Source of the DNA: Streptosporangiaceae bacterium
GTDB lineage: Bacteria; Actinomycetota; Actinomycetes; Streptosporangiales; Streptosporangiaceae
Assembly: GCA_030041275.1 (NCBI GenBank)
Contig: JASHOE010000127.1
Coordinates: 1 to 44,277 of the forward strand
DNA length: 44,277 nucleotides
Direction of reading: 5' to 3'
Each line of letters starts with the position of its first letter. The first letter of the stretch is position 1. Made by a program: the position numbers and the translations under genes. Shown piece after piece: positions 30,797 through 38,497 of the stretch. Below the pieces are notes generated by a model, which was not told the origin of the DNA, did no database searches, and saw only the letters and a list, made by a program, of their open reading frames with translations.

Positions 30797-32242
30797 GTGA
30801 CTGAGGCCCAGGGCAATGACAGCGAAATCGGCCAGCTCAACACCGTGCTAGTGCATAGACCGGGCCTCGAGCTGCAGAGGATGACTCCGCGGCACGCGGG
30901 CCGGCTCCTGTTCGGCACGCTCCCCTGGGTGAGTAAGGCGCGCGAAGAACACGACGTCCTCTGCGCGCAGCTGCGGGACGAGGGTGTGGACGTGCTGTAC
31001 GTCACCGCGCTGCTGCAAGACACCCTGGAGTACCAGGGCGCCAGGGACGAAGCCGTGCGGCTGGCTGTCGCTGACACCAGCCTCGGCGACGAATTGCGGA
31101 CGCAGCTTCGGGCTTACCTCGACAATCTGGACTCCGAACACCTCGCCCAGGTGCTGGTCGCAGGCCTGACCCCCGAGGAACTGCGGCTCGGTCACGGCGT
31201 GGTGTTCGAACTGCTCGACCGGCACGACTTCGTGCTCGACCCGCTGCCAAACCTGGTGTTCACCAAGGACTCGAGCTTTTGGGTCGGCGACCGGGTGGGT
31301 GTGGCGAGCCTTACGGCTGATCGGCGCCGGGAGGCTGACCTGATCGGGGTGATTTACCGCCACCACCCGCGGTTTGCCCACGCCAGGTGGCTCTATCAGC
31401 CTGACCTGGAGCGCGTCGAGGGCGGTGACGTGCTCCTGCTGGGCCACGGGGTGGTTGCGCTGGGGGTCGGCCAGCAGACCACGCCCGCCGGGGCGGAGCG
31501 GCTCGCACGCCGGCTCTTCGACGCAGGGCTCGCGCATACGATGCTGGCGGTTCCGATTGGCCGCCAGCGTGGGTCAGGCCTGGTCGCCGCCGGAAGCATG
31601 GGCCCGGTCCCAGCGGAGGGTGCTGGTCACCTCGACACGATTTGCACCGTTATCGATCACGATGCGGTTCTCATGCACCCTGCTGCGGCCTACACGCTGA
31701 CGGCGCACACGATCTCCCGGCAGGCCGACGGCATGCGGGTATCGAGGGCGCAACCGTTCTTGGAGGCGGCTGCGCATGCCATGGGCATCGACCGAGTGCA
31801 CGTGATCGATTCGGGCACGGAGCCCGTGTGGGGTCCGGCCGGCCGGTGGGACGACGGTAGCAACGTGCTCGCTATCGGCCGCGGGGTGGTGGTGAGCCAC
31901 GAGCGCAACTCCGCGACCAATGCCCGGCTCGAGGCGGCCGGTGTCCGGGTCATCCGGGTGCCGAGCAGCGAACTCGGCAGCATCCGTGGTGGCCCCCGGT
32001 GCATGGCGTGCGCCGTCAGCAGGGACCCAGTGGCCCGTCCAGCGCTGCCAGATCACCGGCCAGTGGTCCGCGCGTCGGTGTCGACCGAGACTAGGCACCC
32101 GGTGCCTGCGGCGGGACTATCAGTTCCTGGCTCACGAGAAGCCAGCTACTCAGGTGCGGTCCGGGCCGTGCCAGCCGCAGCAGGTCGGCTCGGGGCCGGC
32201 GCGGAACCCGGGGATTTACCGTTACCGGCGCCGCCCGGATGA
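30797..32242 (+). CDS. arcA: Arginine deiminase with active-site-side insertion and C-terminal extension
   Basis: It hydrolyses L-arginine to citrulline and ammonia. GTG 30797 follows GGGGGGA. The 481-residue protein has the family N-terminus (IGQLNTVLVHRPGLELQRMTP), NLVFTKDSSFWVGD, catalytic Glu208 in VEGGDVLLLGHG, His278 and Asp280 in HLDT, and nucleophile Cys402 in GGPRCMACAVSRDP. Two oddities stand out. About 16 extra residues (near 259-276, GSGLVAAGSMGPVPAEGAG) lie directly before HLDT; Glu to His is 70 residues here against 54 in the Pseudomonas aeruginosa enzyme. The protein also runs 70 residues beyond the usual end (SRDP), a low-complexity tail overlapping the convergent gene by 21 bp. 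No arcB or arcC gene is near. Confidence 0.9.
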   Translation: MTEAQGNDSEIGQLNTVLVHRPGLELQRMTPRHAGRLLFGTLPWVSKAREEHDVLCAQLRDEGVDVLYVTALLQDTLEYQGARDEAVRLAVADTSLGDELRTQLRAYLDNLDSEHLAQVLVAGLTPEELRLGHGVVFELLDRHDFVLDPLPNLVFTKDSSFWVGDRVGVASLTADRRREADLIGVIYRHHPRFAHARWLYQPDLERVEGGDVLLLGHGVVALGVGQQTTPAGAERLARRLFDAGLAHTMLAVPIGRQRGSGLVAAGSMGPVPAEGAGHLDTICTVIDHDAVLMHPAAAYTLTAHTISRQADGMRVSRAQPFLEAAAHAMGIDRVHVIDSGTEPVWGPAGRWDDGSNVLAIGRGVVVSHERNSATNARLEAAGVRVIRVPSSELGSIRGGPRCMACAVSRDPVARPALPDHRPVVRASVSTETRHPVPAAGLSVPGSREASYSGAVRAVPAAAGRLGAGAEPGDLPLPAPPG

Positions 32243-32413
32243 GTAGCGCCGATCCTGCCGGGCCGACGCATGACGCCGCCGAACACCGAGCACGAGGCCC
32301 ACGACCACCACGATCAGCGCGACGAGCGCGAGCCAGGCCAGCGTCCTGACGACCGCCGCAGCCACGAACACTACAAAGATCGCGGCCACCACAAAGAGCA
32401 CGATGCGAAGCAT
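32222..32413 (-). CDS. Small hydrophobic membrane protein
   Basis: This 63-residue protein starts at ATG 32413. It has two closely spaced hydrophobic helices (MLRIVLFVVAAIFVVFVAAAVV and LAWLALVALIVVVVGLVLGV) and ends in a basic tail (RRRHASARQDRRYSSGRRR). Short hydrophobic proteins of this pattern are common and uncharacterised in actinomycetes. The 3' end overlaps the arginine deiminase extension by 21 bp on the opposite strand, which makes me doubt that both 3' ends are ancestral. No function can be given. Confidence 0.65.
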   Translation of the reverse strand: MLRIVLFVVAAIFVVFVAAAVVRTLAWLALVALIVVVVGLVLGVRRRHASARQDRRYSSGRRR

Positions 32414-32599
32414 GCTTCTACGCTACGTCCGGCGCATCAAGAGCGCCTAGCCGCGTCCCGCTGTCGGCGAAATGCCTGCCACGCCGCACCTGACCAGGCA
32501 GCCGCATCCGAGCCCGGTTTCGGCCTAAACGGGTTCTAGCCGGTCCTGCCGAGATGCCCATCTAGCCGACCCGATCAGCCACCCGGTAGTCTGCCGGAC

Positions 32600-32935
32600 G
32601 TGGAACTAAAGGTCACGACTAGATCGCAAGGCGATCACACCATCGTCTCCGTGCTAGGCGAGATCGACCTATACACCGCGCCAAGGCTCCAGTCGGAGCT
32701 GACGAGCGCGCTGAGCGGGAGCCCGGCGCGGCTGATCGTCGATATGTCTGGCGTGGAGTTCTGCGACTCGACGGGCATTAACGTGCTCCTGGCCGCGCAC
32801 CGGCAGGCCCGCGAGCGGGGTGGCGAGCTGCAGCTCGCTGGGCCCGGCTCGGCCACGCGCAAGGTGCTTCAGGTGACCGGCCTGGAGTCGGTCTTCACGG
32901 TGCTCGACCGCCCGGCCGAGGTGACTGGGCAGTAG
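32600..32935 (+). CDS. STAS-domain anti-sigma factor antagonist
   Basis: The 111-residue protein is a single STAS domain: GEIDLYTAPRLQSEL, the phosphorylatable serine in VEFCDSTGINVLLAAHRQARERGGELQLAGP, and a regular C-terminus. Family members free a sigma factor by binding its RsbW-type anti-sigma kinase when the serine is unphosphorylated. The GTG at 32600 has TAGTCT at 32587-32592, 7 bases upstream, and no ribosome site, so the message is probably leaderless. An RsbW-like gene lies at 30223. Confidence 0.93.
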   Translation: MELKVTTRSQGDHTIVSVLGEIDLYTAPRLQSELTSALSGSPARLIVDMSGVEFCDSTGINVLLAAHRQARERGGELQLAGPGSATRKVLQVTGLESVFTVLDRPAEVTGQ

Positions 32936-32984
32936 CGTTTCGCTGCACCGGCGCGGCGCGGGTGCCGCACTAGGATCTGTTGGC

Positions 32985-33767
32985 ATGTCGCGAGGCGACG
33001 TCGCCGTTGTCATTCCGGCCTGGAACGAGGCTGACCGGATCACCGCCACCATCGAGGCGGCCGGAAAACTGGCCGGCGCCGACATATTGGTAGTCGTCGA
33101 TGACGGGTCAACCGACGACACGGCCACCCGCGCGGTGGCGGCAGGTGCCCGGGTAATACAGCACGCGCGAAACCGTGGCAAGGCCGCTGCTATGGAGACC
33201 GGCGCGGAGGCCGTGCGGCTCCTCGAGGCCGACCAGGCCGACAGCGGGGCCGCAGGTCGTGACGCCAGGGTCGCGCGCCATCTGCTGTTCCTCGACGCTG
33301 ACTTGGCGGACAGCGCAGCTGAAGCCGGTCCGCTGATCGACCCCGTTCGGACGGGCAGCGCCGACATGACCATCGCGATCTTCGTTACCCGAGTGCGTAA
33401 GGGGGGCTTCGGTGTCGCGGTCGCGACCGCCGGAGCGGGCACCGAACGCGCGATCGGATGGCGACCGGTCCAGCCGCTCAACGGTATGCGGTGCCTGACC
33501 AGGGCGGCCTTCACCGCGGCACTGCCGCTGGCGCCCGGCTGGGGAGCGGAGACCGGCATGACGATCGACCTTGCCCGCAAGGGGATGCGCATCACCGAGG
33601 TGGAGGTGCCGCTCTCGCATCGGGCCACCGGTAACGACTGGCGGTCGCAGCTACACCGGCTGCACCAGCTCATCGATGTCACCAGGGCGCTGGCCGTGAG
33701 GGAACCTGCCGTGCGCAGGCTGCGGGGCATGTCCCGCGCTGCGCTGACCCGACCGCCCAGCCGGTGA
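32985..33767 (+). CDS. Family 2 glycosyltransferase (GT-A fold)
   Basis: The protein has 260 residues. The N-terminus is the classic nucleotide-sugar binding fold (VAVVIPAWNEADRITATIEAA, then LVVVDDGSTDDTATRA), and the DxD-like metal site is LFLDADLAD. A downstream segment LNGMRCLTRAAF and GWGAETGMTIDLARKGMRITEVEVPLSHRATGNDW fits dolichol-phosphate-mannose-synthase-like or glucosyl-3-phosphoglycerate-like GT2 enzymes. There are no transmembrane helices. Acceptor and donor are unknown. TAGGAT at 32971-32976 sits 8 bases before the ATG, again suggesting a leaderless start. It probably shares a transcript with pheA (22 bp). Confidence 0.88.
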   Translation: MSRGDVAVVIPAWNEADRITATIEAAGKLAGADILVVVDDGSTDDTATRAVAAGARVIQHARNRGKAAAMETGAEAVRLLEADQADSGAAGRDARVARHLLFLDADLADSAAEAGPLIDPVRTGSADMTIAIFVTRVRKGGFGVAVATAGAGTERAIGWRPVQPLNGMRCLTRAAFTAALPLAPGWGAETGMTIDLARKGMRITEVEVPLSHRATGNDWRSQLHRLHQLIDVTRALAVREPAVRRLRGMSRAALTRPPSR

Positions 33768-33789
33768 GCAGCGCTGGGATCATGCTGCG

Positions 33790-34746
33790 GTGACGCACCG
33801 GTATTCCTATCTCGGCCCGCCCGGCACATTTACCGAGGCCGCGGTGCGAGAGATCGATGGCAGCCCGCTGCCGGACGCGCTGTCGTGCCCGTCGATCCAG
33901 GCCACGCTGGACGCGGTTCGAGGCGGTGTTGCCGAGTTGGGCGTCGTGCCGATCGAAAGCTCGGTCGAGGGCGCCGTCACCGCCACCCTGGACGAGCTCG
34001 CCGTCGGTACCGAATTGGTGATCTGTGCCGAAGTACTCGTGCCGGTGGAGTTCGCGCTGCTCGCGCGGCCAGGCACGCAGCTCGCGGAGGTCCGAGAAGT
34101 GGGCGGTCATCCGGTGGCCCAGCCGCAGTGCCGAAGGTGGCTGGCGGCCAATCTTCCGCTGGCCAGCTTCCGGCCAGCGGCATCCAATTCGGACGCGGCG
34201 CTCCAGGTGGCTGAGGGCGAGCTCGACGCGGCGCTGGCGGGCGTATTCGCGGCCGAGCTCTACGGGCTCGAGGCGCTGGCGACCGGGGTGCACGACCGAG
34301 ACGACGCGGTCACGCGATTCGTCGGGGTGCGGCTGCCAGGGCCGCCCCCGCCACGGACCCGCGCGGACAAGACATCCGTGGTGGCATTCCTCGCAGACGA
34401 TCACCCCGGCGCTCTCATGGACATCCTGGGACAGTTCGCATTCCGCGGCGTCAACCTGACCCGGATCGAGTCTCGCCCGACCGGTGATGGGATTGGCCGG
34501 TACTGCTTCTTCATCGACTGCGAGGGACACGTCGCCCAGGCCAGGGTCGGCGAGGCACTGATGGGCCTGCGACGTGTGTGCAGCGCCGTCCGGTTTCTCG
34601 GCAGTTACCCTCAGGCACGGTCGACCCCGACGAGCGGGCGCCCCGATGAAGGTACGGCGGGCGGCCCGGGCGCGGAGGACAAGTCGGACGCCGAGTTCCT
34701 CGATGCCGCCGACTGGCTGGCCAGGATCAGGTCTGGCCAGCAGTAG
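33790..34746 (+). CDS. pheA: Prephenate dehydratase with ACT domain
   Basis: It converts prephenate to phenylpyruvate in phenylalanine synthesis. Start is GTG 33790; the protein has 318 residues. The dehydratase domain has YLGPPGTFTEAAV, VVPIESSVEGAVTATLDEL, SNSDAAL and the catalytic DDAVTRFVGV. The ACT regulatory domain follows (SVVAFLADDHPGALMDILGQFAFRGVNLTRIESRP, with the ESRP Phe-binding motif), so feedback inhibition by phenylalanine is expected. A C-terminal tail of about 45 residues (SGRPDEGTAGGPGAEDK...) is longer than usual. It converges on the Bpa gene with 6 bp between. Confidence 0.95.
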   Translation: MTHRYSYLGPPGTFTEAAVREIDGSPLPDALSCPSIQATLDAVRGGVAELGVVPIESSVEGAVTATLDELAVGTELVICAEVLVPVEFALLARPGTQLAEVREVGGHPVAQPQCRRWLAANLPLASFRPAASNSDAALQVAEGELDAALAGVFAAELYGLEALATGVHDRDDAVTRFVGVRLPGPPPPRTRADKTSVVAFLADDHPGALMDILGQFAFRGVNLTRIESRPTGDGIGRYCFFIDCEGHVAQARVGEALMGLRRVCSAVRFLGSYPQARSTPTSGRPDEGTAGGPGAEDKSDAEFLDAADWLARIRSGQQ

Positions 34747-34752
34747 CCAGCA

Positions 34753-35292
34753 TCACAGGTACGGGCCTGCCGAGCGCTGACGCTGCGGGTCCTCGCCCTC
34801 GCCCTGCCCCTGAGGTGACATTCCCGCTGGAAGCGCCCGGCGCATCTGCTCCAGCTGCGCCCTCGCGGCCATCTGCTGCGCGAACAGGGTCGTCTGGATG
34901 CCGTGGAATAGGCCTTCGAGCCAGCCCACGAGCTGAGCCTGAGCGATGCGCAGCTCGGACTCGCTTGGCACCGCGTCGTCGGCAAACGGCAGGGAGAGCC
35001 GCTCCAGTTCGTCCACCAGCTCGGGCGCAAGTCCGTCCTCGAGCTCTTTGATCGAGCTGGAGTGAATCTCCCTCAGCCTGACCCTGCTCTTCTCGTCCAG
35101 GGGCGCGGCCCTAACCTCCTCGAGCAGTTGCCTGATCATGTTGCCGACCCGCATGACCTTGGCCGGCTGCTCGATCATCTCGGTAACCGGGCGCTCGCGT
35201 GCTTCGGCCATATCGGATTCGGTCGCCACCCCATCGGCGCCGACCACGACGATGCGGGGGTTCTCATGGATCTCACCGTTCGGCTCGCTCAT
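34753..35292 (-). CDS. bpa: Bacterial proteasome activator Bpa/PafE
   Basis: From ATG 35292 the protein has 179 residues, close to mycobacterial PafE. The family core is clear: RPVTEMIEQPAKVMRVGNMIRQLLEEVRAAPLDEKSRVRLREIHSSSIKELEDGLAPELVDELERLSLPF, then LRIAQAQLVGWLEGLFHGIQTTLFAQQMAARAQLEQM. Bpa forms a 12-membered ring that opens the 20S proteasome without ATP. Docking uses a C-terminal Gly-Gln-Tyr-Leu; here the end is Gly-Pro-Tyr-Leu, keeping the key penultimate Tyr. Presence of bpa implies 20S proteasome genes elsewhere in the genome. Confidence 0.94.
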   Translation of the reverse strand: MSEPNGEIHENPRIVVVGADGVATESDMAEARERPVTEMIEQPAKVMRVGNMIRQLLEEVRAAPLDEKSRVRLREIHSSSIKELEDGLAPELVDELERLSLPFADDAVPSESELRIAQAQLVGWLEGLFHGIQTTLFAQQMAARAQLEQMRRALPAGMSPQGQGEGEDPQRQRSAGPYL

Positions 35293-35726
35293 GCTGCCTA
35301 GTCTGCCGGCGGTCGGGCGCGGGCACAAAACGGGGGCGCGATCGCCGGGCGTTGAACCAGCCACCGGCGATCTCGATCACCGATCCGCGTGTGCGAGGGG
35401 CGGCAGGCTAGGCAGGTTAGGCCCGCCGCGGATTGCCTAGCTGCTAGTTCTGACAGGTGACACTGACCACGTGCCGACGCTTGACGTCAAAGCATTGTCG
35501 GAGCGCCCTCGCGACGGTCGGCTGCTGCCTCGCCGCCAGGTCCCGGTGGCCGAGCGCGTGGGCGTTCGGCGCCTTCTGCTCCGCGGCCTCACCCTCGACC
35601 CCCGCCGGAACTACCAGCCCGCCAGCCATCCGCCCGTACCCACACCGGCCGGCCAGCCCGCAAAAGACACAACCCCGAACCTGATGTAGGTCCGGGGTCA
35701 TTCCTATGTCCCGAGAGATCACAGAG
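35293..35726. other. Intergenic region between bpa and tRNA-Ser
   Basis: No gene is supported in these 434 bases. It holds the bpa upstream region and, at its right end, the terminator of the minus-strand tRNA-Ser. A self-complementary TTGACGTCAA lies near 35484. A minus-strand frame across 35444-35782 is read partly through the tRNA itself and is rejected. Confidence 0.6.
35672..35698 (-). terminator. Intrinsic terminator of tRNA-Ser(TGA)
   Basis: On the minus strand an 11-bp stem with one mismatch (arms 35672-35682 and 35688-35698, 5-base loop) lies 28 bases beyond the tRNA 3' end. It is followed by a T-rich TTGTGTCTTTTG. That is the layout of a rho-independent terminator. Confidence 0.8.
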
Positions 35727-35815
35727 CGGAGGGTGTGGGATTCGAACCCACGAGAACGCTCACGCGCCCTAGCGGTTTTCAAGACCGCCGCCCTCGGCCA
35801 CTAGGCGAACCCTCC
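35727..35815 (-). tRNA. tRNA-Ser (anticodon TGA)
   Basis: On the minus strand, acceptor GGAGGGT pairs with ACCCTCC and G is the discriminator (35727). The anticodon loop CTTGAAA carries TGA (plus-strand 35779-35781), flanked by GCGGT/ACCGC. A long variable arm and T arm GTGGG-TTCGAAT-CCCAC complete a class II tRNA of 89 bases. CCA is not encoded. The terminator hairpin follows at 35672-35698. Confidence 0.95.
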
Positions 35816-35895
35816 GCGGTCAACCATATCGGCGCAGGACCAGCGGCCGGGAAGCTCGACCTGCTGAGTAGGCTCACCGATGGAAGGAGGCGCGG

Positions 35896-36915
35896 ATGCT
35901 TCCGCAGTTCGGGATCCTTGCCGTGGTCACGCAGTGGCAGTTCGCGCCGATCGTGACCGGCTTCGTGGTCGTCCTCGCTGCACTGTACGGCTGGGGCGTC
36001 GTGCGGGTGGCACGCCGGCACCCGGCCAGGCCATGGCCGGTCTGGCGCACCGCACTGTTCGGCGCGGGCCTCGCGGTCATCGTCATAGCCACCCAGAGTG
36101 GCATCGGCGCCTACGACGATCTGCTGTTCTACGACCACATGATCCAGCACCTCATGCTGCTCATGGTTGCCCCGCCGCTCCTCATCGCCGGACAGCCGCT
36201 GACGCTGCTGCTGCACGCCAGCAGAAATCCGCTGCACACCTGGGCAAAGCGCGCCCTGAGATCGCGCGTTGCGAGCTTCCTCACCTGGCCCGTGTTCGGC
36301 GCGGCGCTCTATGCACTGGCTGTCACGGCGGCGCACCTCACCGGGCTCGCGAATCTCGTCGAGCGGAACCAGGCCGTGCACAACACCGAGCACGCGTTGT
36401 TCCTGATCATCGGCTACCTGTTCTTCCTGCCAATCCTCGGGAACGAGCCGATCAGGTGGCGGCTGTCGTATCCGATCCGGTTCGTGTTGCTGGTTCTGCT
36501 CATGCCAATCGACACCTTCACCGGCGTAGCTCTTGGCTACGGCAGCGCAAGTTCCCCTGGGGTCCCGGTCGGACCGCGGCCGGCCTGGGCGCCGAGCCCG
36601 GTGTCCGACCTGCACACCGGCGGCGCCGTCATGTGGGTGGCGGGCGACGCGATCATGTTCGGGCTGATGATGGTCGTCTTCCTGATGTGGGCGCGGGACG
36701 AGCGAGCGTCCGTGAACGGCCGGAGCTTCTTTGAGCGGGCGCGACGCGAGAACCTCGCGACTCTCGTCGCATCGAATCCCGCCGCGGCCGGACCGAGCGT
36801 CGTCAGCCCCGTGCTGCCGACCGAGCACCGGACCACCATCGACGACGACGAGCACCTGGCCGCGTATAACGCGTACCTGGCTAGGCTCAACCGCCACCAC
36901 GACCCGGCCAGCTGA
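35896..36915 (+). CDS. CtaG-like cytochrome c oxidase assembly membrane protein
   Basis: ATG 35896 has an ideal ribosome site, AAGGAGG at 35884-35890. The 339-residue protein has about seven to nine transmembrane helices with family motifs FYDHMIQHLMLLMVAPPLLIAGQP, HNTEHALFLIIGYLFFLPILGNEP and MPIDTFTGVALG. The conserved histidines in DHMIQHL and NTEHALF are expected to bind metal. CtaG_Caa3 proteins help assemble the copper centre of caa3-type oxidases. The last 70 residues are soluble (ERARRENLATLVAS and on). No oxidase subunit genes are near. Confidence 0.9.
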   Translation: MLPQFGILAVVTQWQFAPIVTGFVVVLAALYGWGVVRVARRHPARPWPVWRTALFGAGLAVIVIATQSGIGAYDDLLFYDHMIQHLMLLMVAPPLLIAGQPLTLLLHASRNPLHTWAKRALRSRVASFLTWPVFGAALYALAVTAAHLTGLANLVERNQAVHNTEHALFLIIGYLFFLPILGNEPIRWRLSYPIRFVLLVLLMPIDTFTGVALGYGSASSPGVPVGPRPAWAPSPVSDLHTGGAVMWVAGDAIMFGLMMVVFLMWARDERASVNGRSFFERARRENLATLVASNPAAAGPSVVSPVLPTEHRTTIDDDEHLAAYNAYLARLNRHHDPAS

Positions 36916-37250
36916 CGCTTCGGGCGCTCTCAGGCTGCTTTGCGCCATTCAAGAGGCTTCCTGGGATTTGCGCGGCCGCGGTCCTAAGACAGCCCGCGAT
37001 GTCCGTGACGGCTCCGTTACCCAATATTTTCTGTCGCGGTTGAACCGTCCAGTCGGTCGGCCCGTGCTATCGATCAAGCACTGTGCCGTGGCCGCACCCG
37101 TAGGCACGGTGCGTTGCCCACCCGGGCGAGGGCAGCGGACTAATGGCCCCGTCCGCTGCCCGACCCGGGGGGCGAGGCACGCGACACGCCGGCGAGCGTT
37201 TTCTACGCCAATCTAGGGAATCCGCTAGATCGCCTCATAATCTCCTGTGC
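36916..37250. other. Intergenic region upstream of the ATPase gene
   Basis: I see no gene in these 335 bases. The only feature of note is CATAAT at 37235-37240, placed 10 bases before the ATG at 37251, a plausible -10 element. The region is slightly less GC-rich than its neighbours around 37010-37080. Confidence 0.5.
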
Positions 37251-38432
37251 ATGGACCCAGTGCGGAATCCGTATGCCCCTGGTGCGGGTCAGCGGCCGCC
37301 TGAGCTGGCCGGGCGGGATCGCGAGATTCGTCAGTTCGAGGTCGTGCTCGAGCGCGTTGCGCGCGGCCGTCCTGAGCGGAGCATGGTGCTGACCGGGCTG
37401 CGCGGCGTTGGCAAGACCGTGCTCCTCAACTCGTTTCGGTCCATGGCTATGCAGCGGCTGTGGGGCACCGGAAAGCTCGAGGCGCGCCCGGATCAGTCGA
37501 TCCGCAGGCCCGTGGCGAACGCGGTGCACATGGCGGTGCGGGAGCTGGCACCGCGACACCGGGCACCGGACAGAGTCGACCACTTCCTCGGAGTGCTCAA
37601 ATCGTTCGCGGCCAAGGACAGCCGGGCACCCAAGGGCGCGGCCTGGGGCCAGCTCGGCATCGACGTGCCAGCCGTGCGCGGCCGCGCCGACTCGGGCGAC
37701 CTCGAGGTAGACCTCACCGAGCTGTTCGCGGACGCCGCCTCGGTGGCCGCCGACCTGGCTGTCGGCGTCGCCCTGTTTGTGGACGAGATGCAGGATGTTC
37801 CGGCGGCCGACATCTCAGCGCTGTGCGCCGCCTGTCACGAGCTGTCACAGAGCGGCGGGCCGCTGATCGTCGTCGGCGCCGGGCTGCCCCACCTGCCGTC
37901 GGTGCTGTCCGCGAGCAAGAGCTATTCGGAACGGCTGTTCCGGTACGTGGCCATTGACCGGCTCGACCGGGAGTCGGCCGACGTCGCCCTGCTGGCGCCG
38001 GCCAGGCGAGAGGGCGCGGACTTCCAGCCGGCCGCGCTCGATGCCCTTTACGCCGCAGCCGACGGGTATCCGTACTTCGTCCAGGCGTACGGGAAGGTCA
38101 CCTGGGACGTCGCGGCGTGCAGTCCGGTTACCGCCCACGATGTCGCCGTGGCCGGGCCTATCGCGGCAGGCGAGCTGGCGATCGGATTCTTCGGGAGCAG
38201 GTACGAACGGGCGACACCTGCTGAGCGCGAGTACATGCGGGCAATGGCGATGCTCGGTGATGAGCCGGTGCCGACGGCACAGGTTGCCGACGAACTCGGC
38301 CGCAAGCCGTCAAGCGTGTCCCCGGCCAGAGACAACTTGATCAAGAAGGGCCTGATCTACAGCTCCGAGCGTGGCCTGATCGCCTTTACCGTCCCGCACT
38401 TCGGCCGGTTCCTCCGGGCCCAGCCCGCCTGA
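37251..38432 (+). CDS. Stand-alone AAA-type ATPase with C-terminal winged-helix region
   Basis: ATG 37251 gives 393 residues; the open frame extends upstream but conserved-looking sequence begins at MDPVRNPYAPGAGQRPPELAGRDREI. Walker A is GLRGVGKT (49-56) and Walker B is ALFVDEMQD (Asp178-Glu179), followed by sensor-like PLIVVGAGLP. The C-terminal part (YERATPAEREYMRAMAMLGDEPVPTAQVADELGRKPSSVSPARDNLIKKGLI) reads as a winged helix of the Orc1/Cdc6-like kind. Such single ATPases are widespread in actinomycetes with no assigned role; DNA binding is an inference. It is alone on its strand. Confidence 0.85.
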   Translation: MDPVRNPYAPGAGQRPPELAGRDREIRQFEVVLERVARGRPERSMVLTGLRGVGKTVLLNSFRSMAMQRLWGTGKLEARPDQSIRRPVANAVHMAVRELAPRHRAPDRVDHFLGVLKSFAAKDSRAPKGAAWGQLGIDVPAVRGRADSGDLEVDLTELFADAASVAADLAVGVALFVDEMQDVPAADISALCAACHELSQSGGPLIVVGAGLPHLPSVLSASKSYSERLFRYVAIDRLDRESADVALLAPARREGADFQPAALDALYAAADGYPYFVQAYGKVTWDVAACSPVTAHDVAVAGPIAAGELAIGFFGSRYERATPAEREYMRAMAMLGDEPVPTAQVADELGRKPSSVSPARDNLIKKGLIYSSERGLIAFTVPHFGRFLRAQPA

Positions 38433-38497
38433 CAATTCGGCCGTTCCCAGAAGCCCGGCTTATCGCTAGCGGAATCTAGCCTCGTCTAGTCCCTGGC

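Noticed and set aside
35444..35782. Minus-strand frame near tRNA-Ser
   Set aside because: Its first codons are read from the tRNA itself (RGFESHTLR is typical of translated tRNA sequence). It also crosses the terminator.
35444..35815. Integrated-element attachment site at tRNA-Ser(TGA)
   Set aside because: No second copy of the tRNA 3' end and no integrase gene is visible in the window.
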